The notes under the pieces were generated by a model. It did not search any database, had not been told where the DNA came from, and saw only the letters and a program-made list of their open reading frames with translations. Below are positions 1 to 11,515 of a stretch of DNA of 64,000 nt, piece by piece. The stretch covers positions 744,001 through 808,000 of the forward strand of contig JAGYVD010000005.1 of assembly GCA_021209875.1 (NCBI GenBank), given 5' to 3'. Made by a program: the position numbers and the translations under genes. This stretch comes from Rosellinia necatrix (Eukaryota; Ascomycota; Sordariomycetes; Xylariales; Xylariaceae). Numbering within the stretch: position 1 is the first letter of the stretch; every line of letters begins with the position of its first letter.

Positions 1-830
1 CGTAAAGGCCGGTTGGGTCTAGTTATACAGGTATATCGGATCTTTGGGAAATTTCATAGTATAGTTATCTAGTTTAATATATTACGAATTGATGTAATCC
101 TCACTTTTATACACCCATGCCGAGATTGGTCGTATTTATCCTATATTTATATTTTCTATGTATTTAATGTGTCTATTGACGCATACCTTTTCTCTGTGAA
201 AAGTCTTGTCGTAAAAATACGGGCGCAATATCGTGCTAGCTATCTTATATTAACGCCCATTGCGGCGAGGATAACATGCCTTGGAAAATTACGAATAGAC
301 ATGAAAAAGTCAAAATAGTGTTCAAGGTATCCTAAATTCTGCCCATTATAGGATGACTACCCGTTATGACTCTTGTCTTCTGATATATAGCTGCTGGGTA
401 GAATAAATTATATTGTTGCAAAGGATTGATTTACATTATGATGAAAACGCTTAAGGAAATCGAATACACATGCAAATATCCAACCCTCGACATTTACTAA
501 CTAGACAGTTTGTCTTGACTCCCTCAAAGCACCAAGTATCCTGCCAAAAAAAACCTTATTTAAGCGACCGTGCTATTATTTAAATTTGCAACTATAATAG
601 GGGGACAGACTTTAATTCGAATAGTTCCTTTTAAGGTCTAAAGGGGGAATTGGTCAATATAGATAGGACGAGTCGGCGAGCTCTTGAGCTGAGCCCAGAC
701 CTTTGCGCGTGCTTCCTCTCGCCCTCCATCTTCCTTCTCAGCTGTCGGGGGCAGAGCCTTCTGGCTTCTGCTTGTCTCCTTTTCGAGCTCCACTACGAGA
801 AACATATAGATTAGTGGGGGTTTTATGTCG
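1..830. other. AT-rich intergenic stretch
   Basis: No gene is supported here. Positions 1-640 are strongly AT-rich with many TpA steps and no sizeable frame, which is the look of intergenic or RIP-degraded DNA in ascomycetes, but no recognisable transposon remnant is visible. The stretch from 640 to 830 lies just downstream of the flavoprotein stop and probably holds its 3' UTR. Confidence 0.5.
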
Positions 831-1958
831 TCAAGAAGAGGTCGGAAACGTACTGTGGAGATGCACCACGGCACTCTTGCCGGTGTAGAGGGCGTGTCCG
901 ACATTAGTGCGCTCGTCTGAGTTGGCGTCTCCGACGGCGTAGATGCCGGGGACGCTGGTCAGCATGTTGTCATCGACGGCCATCATGCCATCGACCATCT
1001 TGACGCCGGCCCTCTCGCCGAGGGGGGACCGCTGCTCGTTGTCGAAGGTGTAAAAGAACGTATTGCGCTCCACGCTCGGCCCCGACGCGAAGTCGACGCG
1101 GAACAGGTCATACTCGGGCATGCTGGGCAGGCTCGGATCGGTATGATCTGCGCCGCCGTCCCGGAGGCGAGTGATGCGGGTTATGGTGCGGTTGTCGACC
1201 TTGATGTTGCGCTTCTGCAGGTACGCAGACGAGTTCTCGGCGAACACTTTGTCCGCGCGTGCGCGGTTTTCGGGAGTGTCAGTGCCGTTGGCGAAGATGA
1301 TGACGTCCGAGTTCAACGTCATGACTTCGGCCGCTGCTCGAGCGGCTCGGTCGAAAGAGCCCAAGATCCCCATCGGTTGGTCGGCGTGCTCGATCCCGTC
1401 ACACCAAGGGCACCAGTAGATTCCCTTACCGAAATTCTCCTGGAGACCGGGGGTGGGAGCAAGAATGTCGCGCAGGCCAGTAGCAAGGATGATCTTGCGC
1501 GCGGTAAGCGATGAGACTGTGCCATCAAATCCTGTCGTTGAGACAGTGAAGTAGGCATTGTCCGCTTCTGGCTGGATGTCGGTCACGGTGCCGTTTGTCG
1601 TCTTGACGGTCTTGTAGTGGGCAACCTGTTGCTGGGCGACCCAGCGGAAGTATGCTGGACGAACGCCTGTGTTGCATTGAGTAACGGCACTGATGAAAGC
1701 TACAGGATGAGAGAGTGACTAACCATCAAAGCCAATGACATCGTGCATGAGCCGGGTAGGAGTGTTGCGATAGTCCCCAGAGTCGATGAGTAAGGCATTG
1801 CGGCGAACTCGAGCCAGAGCACTGAGCGCGGCTAAGCCCGCAGGCCCGCCACCGACGACAATTACGTCATAATCAGTCCAAGAGGAGGGCAGCAATATAG
1901 GGGCAGTGTTGGCCAGCACGGCCAGAATAGATAGCAGAATGGCAGTGAAAGGAGACAT
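831..1958 (-). CDS. secreted thioredoxin reductase-like FAD oxidoreductase
   Basis: Predicted 356-residue flavoprotein of the pyridine nucleotide-disulfide oxidoreductase family, closest in layout to fungal thioredoxin reductase-like enzymes of the GliT type that oxidise dithiols to disulfides. Exons are 1958-1724 and 1666-831; the 57-nt intron has GTTAGT and ACACAG borders and the join is in frame. A hydrophobic N-terminus (about residues 1-20) suggests a secretory signal, unusual for cytosolic TrxR. The FAD-binding VVGGGPAG follows it, ATG motif ILATGLRD lies near residue 143, the redox pair CPWC is at about residues 164-167, and the C-terminal AVGDA is the second FAD contact. It stands alone, with no biosynthetic cluster beside it, so the substrate is unknown. 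Reaction class is confident; specificity is inference. Confidence 0.88.
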
Positions 1959-4900
1959 TTCGGATATCTCTCGCTTCTGGCTGTGACGAGTGTACTTCGT
2001 TCGACAAGCCTGATGTGGTTTCGATTAGCTTAGGGTTAAAGTGTTCGAAAGAACTATCTGATATACACTCATTGAGACAGGATAATACTTGATCTAGGCC
2101 AAACTGCCAGCGGTAGGTGCTCACATGTCTGCTGTTGACGAAGCTAACGCCCCATTCGTTACACGACAGTCAACGGTTCCGATAGTCATTGAACCTCGTG
2201 ATTCAACACTATGATACGATCCGCAGAGAGGGCCTCGTAAGTTTCTGCACTTGACCTCTGAGTGATCATCATGAACCGGGACATGGAAAATGGTGGTGTG
2301 TCGCATTCAGACATGCGAGACCGCTCCGAGGCGGGCCTAGTCGCTCGGTTGGTATTACGAGTTGAACTAATTAGCATCGCGTCACGGGAAACATGAGTAT
2401 TCACGGGCGTTACGAAGAATAGCGCGCCACCAATGTGACCCTCCTCGTCTGGTAGGAGGGTAGCGGTGTTGAGGCAGAGACGGATGCCTGGAACACGGTG
2501 ATAGAACACTGTGGTGCGCGAGCACATGTCCGGTTGGATTTGCAATCATACGGAAGGTGTGGGCCTCGATGTTCACCAGCGTAGTGGGTGCCTATCCGGG
2601 GCCAAGACACGGCAAAAAGGATACTGCGTCGCAGGTGATCGATCGTATGAGGTCCTGATCCTGAGGTGAAGAATTGGGTGTGTCGGAGTGCGTGATGGAT
2701 GGCGACTCCGGACTTGGGAGTTGAATTGTCATGCGATTGAACCATGTCTTGGCATATCGAAATACCCTTCATCTGGGGTTGCTGAGGGGTTAATCCACTG
2801 CCACATCTCCAACAAAACCGCCGTCGGTGCAACTCGACTCGTGCAGGTAGGTAGGTAGGTGTAAGTTATCCGGTCAGTGGAGGGTAGAGATTGGGGTTTA
2901 GATTTGGGTTTAGATTGATTGGGGTTTAGGCTAGCAACCCGGAAGGTTTCGTGGTCGGAACCGTTCCGGTCCACTTAGATGCCCCGTTCTAGCCCAAACA
3001 GGCAACGACAATGAAGTTAAAGAGCAATAGGCAGGTACACTTGAAGTAACTGCCTTATCTATTGTGCGTCGGGGGCGCATGATTTTCATCAGGGATCGGT
3101 AGACTGTGCGTCGCGAACTCTTGCATCTCGTCCTGTCTACGACGCTAGCCCCATGGCAAGTAGGGCTCCGGATGCTATATGCTATGCAATGTTGCCTGTG
3201 CTAAATTGCCGGGTACCTAGGTATCGCGAGGAACAGGTAGGTGGTACTGTACTGCGCTGTAGTTTTAGTTAATTCACTCCAATATCTAAGTGTCATAAGT
3301 CTCCCTGGGCCCTTGTAGGCTTGTCCATGATTCGGCAGCACTGGTTTAGGTTAGCGTACTACAAACATGAATTCCTAATGTACTCGTACATAGCTGCTTT
3401 ACATACTATGATAGTTACTGCTATACGACAGTAGCGGCGGCTCTACCCTGGCACTAATACCGTGCATCCGCATGGCAATCCTTTGCTGCTGCTCCCCGTG
3501 ACGGCGCCGTGACGACGGTGAGCGCCTCACAGAGCCATCGAATATGGACAGGGGTATTAGTTCCGGAATGGATCTCGTCCGAACAATGGACCTCTCAAAA
3601 CTAACTGTGCGCAGCTCATGGCTAGGAATGGGTAGCGTGACTAGACAGAGTTGAACTTGCTTACCCAACAGAACGACAAGTATGTTGTGCTTGAACAAAG
3701 TATGTTGCAATAATACTGGGGAAATAAGTGTGGGCTTCGTTGTGGATACGAACCAGCCGACATCCTTGCTCACATAGTACATCCAGCACTGTGCCTTACT
3801 AGCTCGATTCTGCTGGTTTGTCGCCTCACCAGGGTGTCCAATCGGCGTTAGGGGCTTACCTGCGATTCGCGCGCAATCCATGCCGAGGCGCGCCTATGCA
3901 TGTCTTAGGTATAAGCGGTACACGCTACCCGGGAAAGATGGTGTGGGATTGTAACCCTACTCATCACTCTCGAGGCCGTATACAGTACATAGGATCGATT
4001 ATACAGCAGGGAGAAGCCTTGCCAAGCGGGAAGAGCGTGACTGCCCTGACGTATGCTGTTTCGGTATCGCATACACTAGGTACTACCGTAGGTAATGGTA
4101 TGTATTATACCGAGATGGACGATAAGCCAAAATCCTTCAAGAATTTCGAAACCCACTGTTTCGCTCACTGCCGTGGTATGCCTGGAGTCGGTTTTCTCAT
4201 GCTAGCCCGGATATCTTTTCGTTATTGCGTTCTCATTCCGTATCATTTGTTACTCCTGTTTGTCCGTCGACCAAGTTGTTCAATTCGTTACAGATCCCTT
4301 CTCAAACCTGTGTTCGTAGGAGAGGGCTTTTCCTGACAAAATCATGGTGTGCCCTAGTAGGCTCCATCTAGGCCGCAACTTTATGTCGGAGATTTACCCG
4401 GGTGTGCCGTATGCGGTAATTCGATAACCTCTGGGGGTTCCCTGTACATTCTCAGAGCTCTCACACCCAATCCACTCCCTCGAGCAGGGCCATCCACCCC
4501 CGTACATCTCACCTTGTCCAAGATGCATAATCTGAATCCGCGCGTTCTGGCCTGCGTCCTAGTCGGATTTGAGTCAGCTGAGTTGAGTATATACATATTT
4601 CAGCTTCCTCGTGATCAGCAATGTTGGGGAGCAGACGATGAAACGTCACGGGTAGCCTTGATCTGGGGCATGGGAAGGAGAAGGGGTTAGCTAGTCAAGG
4701 TAGATAGACTATTATCACATAGAGATAGAGCTGAGCGGAGCTTTCCATGCTGGGGCCTTCTGAGGATAGGCGAATGCGTTACTAAAGACCTATATCTTAG
4801 TCACTTGTCGTGGGTTGGGGAGGGTGAAGTTTCTCGATGGTCGTAAATAATTGAAGTCGTCCTGTGGTATCATCCTCGAATAATTATTAATACATTTATC

Positions 4901-4987
4901 TTATCAATTTAGCATCCGTAACTGTCTGTCGATTGCTTGTTTCAAACGCGAAATCTCTCACCCTGATTCGTCTTGGACATAATCACG
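1959..4987. other. intergenic region, no supported gene
   Basis: Three kilobases with several overlapping open frames on both strands (for example minus 2186-2832 and 3399-3881, plus 3818-4336), none showing a recognisable domain, a consistent coding bias or splice structure. Positions 2892-2929 hold three copies of GGGTTTAG spaced 10-15 nt apart, a telomere-like but probably trivial repeat. A TACCTAGGTA palindrome lies at 3213-3222. The last 150 nt are likely the promoter and 5' UTR of the class V PLP gene. Confidence 0.5.
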
Positions 4988-7850
4988 ATGAATTCGGCCT
5001 GTATCACATCATCACCCTGGCCTAAAGCATTGGGCAAATGCGCCCCCAATCAAGATGAATCCATTATGGATGCTACCACTGCCATGGTAGAGAGCTTTGG
5101 TGACTGGCAGATCCGATCTGACATCGTCTATCTCGACAATGGCGCCTTTGGTGCCTGTCCCACACTGGTGGTAGAGAAGCAGCAGCACATCAGGCGATGG
5201 ATCGAGGAGAATCCACACGAGTTCTTTGAGCGAAATTACGTCTCATCATGGGAGGCCAGTAGAAAATCACTGGCCAACTTTTTACATGCCGACGCGGCCG
5301 ATTTGGTATTCACTCCTGGAGCCACACAGTAAGTTTATTGAGAACGATGATCTGTCTGGAAGGAAAATGACTAACCCCAGTTACAGCGGGATGAACGTGG
5401 TAATCCAGAGCATAGGCTTTGAGAATGGCGACGAGATAGTCACCACAAATCACGCCTACAGTTCTGTTCGTCTTGTGCTTGATCATGTGGCAAAGCGAGA
5501 TGGTGCCCGGATCGTCGTTGTCGACATCCCCTTAGAGGTGTCCGGGCAGGATGCTCTCCTACAGCGAATCCTCGCTAGTGTCACACCTCGGACGCGATTT
5601 GCGGTAATAGATCACGTTCCCAGTAGGTCTGGATTGATCTTCCCAATGAAGGAAATAGTCAGCGAACTTGCGAGTCTCAATATCGACACGCTGGTTGATG
5701 GTGCGCATGCGCCCGGAATGATCCCCTTGGATATCACGGACATCAATGCCGCCTACTATGTGGCGAATTGTCACAAGTGGATGTGTGTGCCGCGTGGAGT
5801 GGGTTTTCTTCATGTGCGGCGTGATAGAGCCCAGAGCATCAAACCACTAGTCATTGCCCGGTCACCCTTCGTCGTCAACAAATCGAATCATTCGCATTTA
5901 GAGCATAGCTTTGGATGGATGGGCACCTATTGCCCGTCTGCCGTGCTCACCTTGCCTACCTCTCTCTCATATCTCGGGGCTGTTATGCCAGGGGGCTATA
6001 ACAGCTTGATCTCACGAAATCATGACCTCACAGTTCTTGCGCGAAGAATCATTTGTAGAACTCTCGGCATCCCTCTTCCATGCCCTGACAACATGATTGG
6101 TGCCATGGCTACTGTCCCTCTCCCTGATTCCCCTGGGCCTGAGCAGGAAGGAATGTTGCCTATCCAGCAGACCCTCTGGCGCGAACATGGGATAGTCATT
6201 CCCATTTACTCTTGGCCCGCGTACCCCAAGAGAGTAATGCGCTTATCTGTTCAGGCTTATAATTCCTTGGATCAATACCTTCGACTAGCCAACTGTCTCC
6301 GCTCTGTGCTGCACAGCGAAAAGATTTCAGCACAGGAAACGCTCAATTCTTGGCCGCTTAAGTCCCTGAAGCAGTCGGATATTTGGGGGAACGGCAACGG
6401 GCATGCATCAACCGAGTACTCCTCAGTCTGTGGGCATCACAATGAAAACGGGAACAGCGATTCCGATTCCCTAGATACGCCACACCAGGATATTGAAAAC
6501 CCAACACCTTGGACTCTTGTTGAACTGGCCCAATCAAGAATCAGAAGAATTATACGCGGCAGCTTCGAGTCATGCCCCGTATCTCTCTATCCCACAGCGG
6601 GAGATCTTGAGATGCAGTTTTTGACAGAGGGCAACGGAGGGTTGCACCATGCAAATCTGGAGCTTTCAAGAATCACCTATATGCTATCTTGCCTAGATCG
6701 GCGCAGAATCCCAAAGTTAATGGCTCCGGTGGTGGCAAGTTTGCTGGAAGCTGAAGACGTCATCGATAACTGGGTCGACTCGGTAGACTGCTTGAGAAAC
6801 CAAGCGCGGATATTGGCTCGAACAATCACATTTGACATGAAAGCCCCACAAACGCCTGATTCATTTCCAGTTGACATCGGGGACTTTATCCAGAAGGTGG
6901 CTCCGTACGAACCGGAAAGCCAGGAGGATAACATCAGCCTTAAGTTCTGGCTTCGCGCGTTGACGGACTTCACTAGCAAAGGTCCATGGTCCCTTGCACG
7001 CGTAACTTCCTTCCTACAAATCCATTCATTCCTCAAAGATCCGGTTGGAGGATTGCGGTGCGACATTGCTACCCGAACAGAAGTATTCGGGCTTCTTTTC
7101 AGCAAATTGAAAGCTGAATTTGAGAGTGAGAAGCATAGTAAGGCAGTTTGGGATGAAGTAGTAGCACAGTTGGCTTTGGAGTCGTCATTCTTGTCTCAGC
7201 CCTATATACGCAACGCCAGCTATGTTCATTTCGTAGATGATCAGCAGCTCGTGTACAGTTATGTAGACATGGACCAACTGGCAAGGTCCGAGTTCGCATG
7301 TATGGATATCGTTATCGGCATGGTCCAAGATATCATCGGCGGCTCGAGTGGCAATGAGTGCTCTATCGCACCCATTACTATAGCGAGCAGTTACCCTATT
7401 TGTTCCAGCCACGATGCGCGCCCAGTCATCATTGATGGCAACAACCGCACCGCCACAATTGCTTTCCTACGATTTGTCTCTATTTACGGAGTCGTGGAGG
7501 ATGGAGAGACAGAGGAGCTCAGAAATTATTGTCGAGACTATGGGCTTGGGCCAGTGTGTTTTGTGGATCTCCGCAGAGTGCTTCAGACGCTCTGGGAGAG
7601 CCACACGGACGTTATTGACCAGCTCAGAAAGTCGGAGAAGCTAGCTCAATTCAAGGGGGTGCGGCAACTGCCGGCTCTGGTGACGGAAGAGTCGTCCTTT
7701 TTTACGAAGACCTTAGTGGACGGAGACGAAAACATACTACAGCCAGTCCACCAGAGTATATTCGCTACTGACGATCTACTGGTCGCTCTTCCGGGGAAAA
7801 TGCAAAGCCATGGACGAGCCAAGGGGTTTGTGGCCATGCCCATTCGATGA
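4988..7850 (+). CDS. isopenicillin N epimerase-like PLP enzyme fused to a novel C-terminal domain
   Basis: Predicted 934 residues from exons 4988-5328 and 5387-7850 (58-nt intron, GTAAGT, branch CTAAC, TTACAG). Residues about 40-380 are a class V aminotransferase fold of the isopenicillin N epimerase/LolT-like group: LDNGAFGACP at the start, TPGATHGMN across the splice, DGAHAPG with the PLP-pyridine Asp near residue 218, and the Schiff-base Lys in CHKW near residue 244. About residues 385-440 are a polar linker rich in Asn, Ser and Asp. The remaining 490 residues match no family I know; they include helical segments and the motif IIDGNNRTA near residue 796, which loosely recalls the DG-x-x-R loop of ParB/sulfiredoxin-type folds. 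Family members are usually near 400 residues, so this is a large fusion. It converges with an Asp/Glu racemase. Start chosen at the first ATG; a later ATG at 5068 is possible. Confidence 0.85.
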
Positions 7851-7965
7851 TCGCATTTTTACATTCATTTTGGTGTTTCCTAATTGGAGGAGTTGGACTT
7901 GGTTTTGTACGTAGTCGAATTGCTCTCTGATAGTATCTATGCCCTCACATGAGGATTCGTATTTA

Positions 7966-8661
7966 TCAGTGTTCCATGGCCCAGTCAGCGGCAGCTATGG
8001 CGTGAATCTTAGTAGTGTCGAACATTGGGAGCGGGCATCCGGCTTCATTAACTAGGAGTCCAATCTCGGTGCACCCAAGGATCAGGCATTCTGCGCCTGC
8101 TTTTGCTAGATCTTCAATAACTCTATAGTAGCTCTGGCGCGAGGTCTCGGTGATGATTCCGTTGCAGAGTTCGCTGTAGATGATGGAATGAACGGTATCA
8201 CGGCCCTCGTCTTCCGGGACGATGACACGCAATCCGTACTTGTCAGCTAGACGAGCTTTGTAGAAATCCTTCTCCATGGTGAAGCGGGTGCCCAAGAGCC
8301 CGACTGACTTGAATCCCGCTTTCAGAATAGCATCAGCGGTGGGGTCGACGATGTGAATCAACGGCAGCTGAGAGACTCGCTCAATGCCATTGGAGACAAA
8401 GTGCATCGTGTTAGTACAGAGCACTATGGCGTCCGCACCAGCGCGCTTGAGACTGGTGGCGGCGTCATCGAGAAGGGCACCCGCCTCCTCCCACTTGCCG
8501 GCATGCTGCAGTTTTTCGATCTCGGCAAAGTCGAAGGAGAAGATTATACAGCGAGCAGAATGTAACCCGCCCTGGACATGGCGCACGCGACGGTTGATCT
8601 CCTGATAATATGTCGTAGTGGATTCCCAGCTCATGCCACCAAGTAAGCCGAGGGTCTTCAT
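7966..8661 (-). CDS. aspartate/glutamate racemase family protein
   Basis: A 231-residue, single-exon member of the cofactor-independent Asp/Glu racemase family (RacX/YgeA-like). The N-terminus GLLGGMSWEST is the family signature, and both catalytic cysteines are present, Cys82 in LCTNTMHF and Cys197 in LGCTEIG, so two-base deprotonation/reprotonation at the alpha carbon of an amino acid should be possible. The start is set at the ATG at 8661 because it begins exactly at the conserved beta strand; the frame remains open upstream to 9027 but that part is not family-like. Its stop is only 115 bp from the stop of the PLP epimerase-like gene, so the two 3' UTRs may overlap. Such enzymes are sporadic in fungi and often bacterial in origin, which is an inference here. 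Confidence 0.9.
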   Translation of the reverse strand: MKTLGLLGGMSWESTTTYYQEINRRVRHVQGGLHSARCIIFSFDFAEIEKLQHAGKWEEAGALLDDAATSLKRAGADAIVLCTNTMHFVSNGIERVSQLPLIHIVDPTADAILKAGFKSVGLLGTRFTMEKDFYKARLADKYGLRVIVPEDEGRDTVHSIIYSELCNGIITETSRQSYYRVIEDLAKAGAECLILGCTEIGLLVNEAGCPLPMFDTTKIHAIAAADWAMEH

Positions 8662-10318
8662 CGTGTAAATTGCCACCAAATGTGTGCCGACTCTTTTGAC
8701 GCGGCGCTTCGAGGTGATGATCTGGGAGAGAGACTGCTCAGTCACTGCTGTGGGCCAGGCAGCGGACGGAGGTGAAGCCAAAGTTGGGTGTAGGGGAGAA
8801 GGGGGTGGTCGTTGGGTCGAGCTAGTCTGCTGACTACTTGCTGCCGTATCGACTGGGTTACATAACCCTGTTACATTGGGTGTTAATTGTCCCCATACAG
8901 TGGCGGGAAAAGCAGCCCATACTGAGAGCTCGAAGCTAACGGGGACTAATATAGCCCATGTAACCCGAGTCCGCAAGAATCTGTGGCTGTGGACCTTACA
9001 TATGATGTACCGATACCTGGAGATCATTAGTGGTTCTTTGGTGTAGTTCCAGCCAATGAGGATTCACATAATAGCCCACATAATAGCCCGGTTTGTTCTA
9101 TACCAACGCCTCAAACAGCAAAGGTCTCGGCAGTAACCCCGCCAGATTGTGGTATACATTGCACTAGTGCTGTAGGGCCGATGCTACGCTGCTTGGCGGC
9201 GCGGGGTTCCCTACTTGTACCTACCTTTGAGGAGGGGCGTGCTAAGCCTCTATGGCTTGCGAGACTGTGTATTGTGAGACATACGATAGGGCAAGAGTAC
9301 CTGGGTAGTGTAGCAGGATGCTCCATGCGGGTTTTCCCAATCGAGAAGTTGTCATTTGCAACCTTGCTGTTGCAATCCGCGCCACCGCGGTTGCCATACC
9401 ACATGACACTTCGTCTACGCAGTTGCCACAAATCCTACGAGCACGGAGAGAAGCTTAGGGGGTGGTTGCTTAATGATAAAAGAAATATACGGGCCATGTG
9501 CGTCTCATCGCCGCGTACTTGCCACACCTAGAGTTGGAAGCCATGGCTCAAACCGGAAACCCCGAGCCACAGCATGAACAAGCGCAAGGGTGACAGAGAA
9601 GAGATAAGCCCTACAGGGTCTATCGAGGGGTCGATGTCACCCCTCTACACACACCGGGCATAGTTGACGTCTCTACAACTCGGGCTAATTAGCGCTCTTG
9701 ATACAGGCTGAATAAGTTAATACACATTGCCAAGTCCGCAAGTTTTGGGGTGGTCAGAGAGATGAATTAACGCTATCCTCTAGGCCTCTCTGTCTACCCA
9801 TCTAGCAACCATCAGTTCACTTATGTGGTCCGAGGCCGGCCACGCCCAAGAGCTGTCGTGGTTGTTGAAACAGAGATTTTCAGGGTCAACCTTGTCCCCC
9901 GATGTCGAATTTCGTCTATGAGAGCGGACAGGCTTGAGGAACTTAGGTTGGTCTGCCCTAAGATCAGCTGGGGCGGAAGAGAGGGGGATGGTTCTTACTT
10001 GTCCCCCCTACGTCTTTTACATCTTACATCTCACTCTAAGTTACCACAATAAGCGTCATTACGGAATAGAGACAACTACTATAATTTATATTTAGTGATC
10101 TAAAAGTAGGAACTCATATAACTTACTGAATTGGATCTTATGTTGGAATGTAATCCTATGTCCTTCAAGTTCTATCTGAGATACAAGATTAGGTAACTAG
10201 GTAACTAGCTATTGATAAGCCACAGTAACCCAGCCACACTACCACAGCCACCACAGTAGCAACGTCTTGTACATGCCCGCATCCATTCCATCCGACTTCT
10301 CCAGCTTCTCCAGCTTCT
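8662..10318. other. intergenic region, no supported gene
   Basis: No domain or splice-supported gene is visible on either strand. The left end should contain the racemase promoter. A frame on the plus strand at 9181-9531 has no recognisable features. Near 10190-10210 there is a short tandem of GGTAACTA units. The right end is the probable 3' UTR of the PAPS reductase gene. Confidence 0.5.
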
Positions 10319-11515
10319 CTACACACCAATCTTTTGCCGCAACTTTTGTACAACCCGAAGGCGCCGAGCGGCCCAAGAGCCACGGGATAGGCCTATTTTC
10401 CTCCCCGGTTTTGTCACGCAGGACTCATGCTGCAGTGACGCCGGGGCCACAGGGATGTCCTTGACAGCCCTGGCGGGCGCCGCATCGGACGTTGAGGCAG
10501 CGACGGCGTCCACGCCCGTAGTCTCCACGCCCGTAGTCGGTGTCAGCGCGGTGAGCGCCTTGGGCTTGGCGGCCTCGGCGGCCTTGAACGTCGCGGCCTC
10601 CTCGGCGGCCTGCTGCCTCGCGAGCTCGGCGAGGAAGGCGGCGTAGCGGCTCTTCTCGTTGTGGATGCCGCACTCGGTCTTGGGCTGACCCTTCCAGCGG
10701 CCGGCGCGCTCGTCCTCGCCCTCGGCCACGGGCTGCGTCGAGTGCCAGTCGCCGACGCTCTTGTAGCCCCGGTCCAGCAGCGCGTTGTGCGGCACGCCGT
10801 GCGCCCGCGCGTACTCGCGCACCTGCTCGAACGACCAGCGCGCGAGCGGGTTGACCTTGACCGTGCCGCGCTCGCCGTCCACCTCCACGATCGGCATCCC
10901 GCCCCGCGCCGCCCCCTGCGACCGCCGCCGCCCCGTGAGCACCGCCGCCACGTGGAGCGCCTCGTACGACCGCTGCTGCGGCTCGACCTTGGCCAGGTAG
11001 TCGTACCGCTCCGCGTTCACCTCCCAGAGCTTGCCCCCGTAGCGCTCCTCGAACTGCGACGCGGTCCGGCAGCCGTCTGGGAAGAACGTGTGGACCTTGG
11101 ACGCCGGGTAGCGCTCCTTGACGCGAGCGACGAGCTGATGCGTCTCCTCGAAGTGGTACAATGTATCCAGGAAGATGACCTCCACGGGCGACGAGCCTGG
11201 GGTCTCGGCGTGTAGCTTTGACAACATGTCCAGCGTCACTAGGCCCGTAAGGCCGAAGGCTGTAGTTTGGTATAGATTGGGGAAGATGAGCTTGCTGATG
11301 CGCAAGATGTCTTGCGGCGAAAGACGTTCGAACTGCTCATTTAGGTGTTTGAGGTGCAGCTCCGTAAAGACTATTCGGGGTGAATCCCGCGAAGACGAGA
11401 AAGAAGAACTTCTAGAGCCATAGCCAGACTCAGAGTCCCTGTAGACGTTGACATTCATCTTGTTGCCGAGATTGTGTGAAGGGTCGGATTCGAAGAGGTC
11501 TTCTTCATAAGTCAT
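10319..11515 (-). CDS. MET16: phosphoadenylyl-sulfate (PAPS) reductase
   Basis: Single-exon protein of 398 residues. It reduces 3'-phosphoadenylyl sulfate to sulfite and PAP using thioredoxin, the step before sulfite reductase in assimilatory sulfate reduction. The adenine nucleotide alpha-hydrolase-like core runs from about residue 50 to 300: the phosphate-binding region around TTAFGLTGLV, IFLDTLYHF, and the conserved KTECGIHNE with the catalytic Cys at residue 282. Fungal homologues usually end soon after this motif; here about 100 further residues rich in Ala, Thr and Val follow, ending in a basic tail. That extension is either real or contains an unrecognised intron. The first 45 residues are Ser-rich and weakly conserved; a second ATG is at codon 20. 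The gene is divergent from an SSU1-like sulfite exporter with about 1 kb between starts. Confidence 0.93.
   Translation of the reverse strand: MTYEEDLFESDPSHNLGNKMNVNVYRDSESGYGSRSSSFSSSRDSPRIVFTELHLKHLNEQFERLSPQDILRISKLIFPNLYQTTAFGLTGLVTLDMLSKLHAETPGSSPVEVIFLDTLYHFEETHQLVARVKERYPASKVHTFFPDGCRTASQFEERYGGKLWEVNAERYDYLAKVEPQQRSYEALHVAAVLTGRRRSQGAARGGMPIVEVDGERGTVKVNPLARWSFEQVREYARAHGVPHNALLDRGYKSVGDWHSTQPVAEGEDERAGRWKGQPKTECGIHNEKSRYAAFLAELARQQAAEEAATFKAAEAAKPKALTALTPTTGVETTGVDAVAASTSDAAPARAVKDIPVAPASLQHESCVTKPGRKIGLSRGSWAARRLRVVQKLRQKIGV

Noticed and set aside
2186..2832. Overlapping minus-strand frames of 119 and 140 codons
   Set aside because: No recognised domain, mutual overlap in different frames, and no splice structure linking them; chance frames are more likely.
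2892..2929. Three GGGTTTAG units resembling telomere repeats
   Set aside because: Few imperfectly spaced copies inside unique sequence with genes on both sides; not a telomere.
3399..4336. Opposed frames of 160 (minus) and 172 (plus) codons
   Set aside because: No domain, no coding bias and no compatible neighbours; treated as non-coding.
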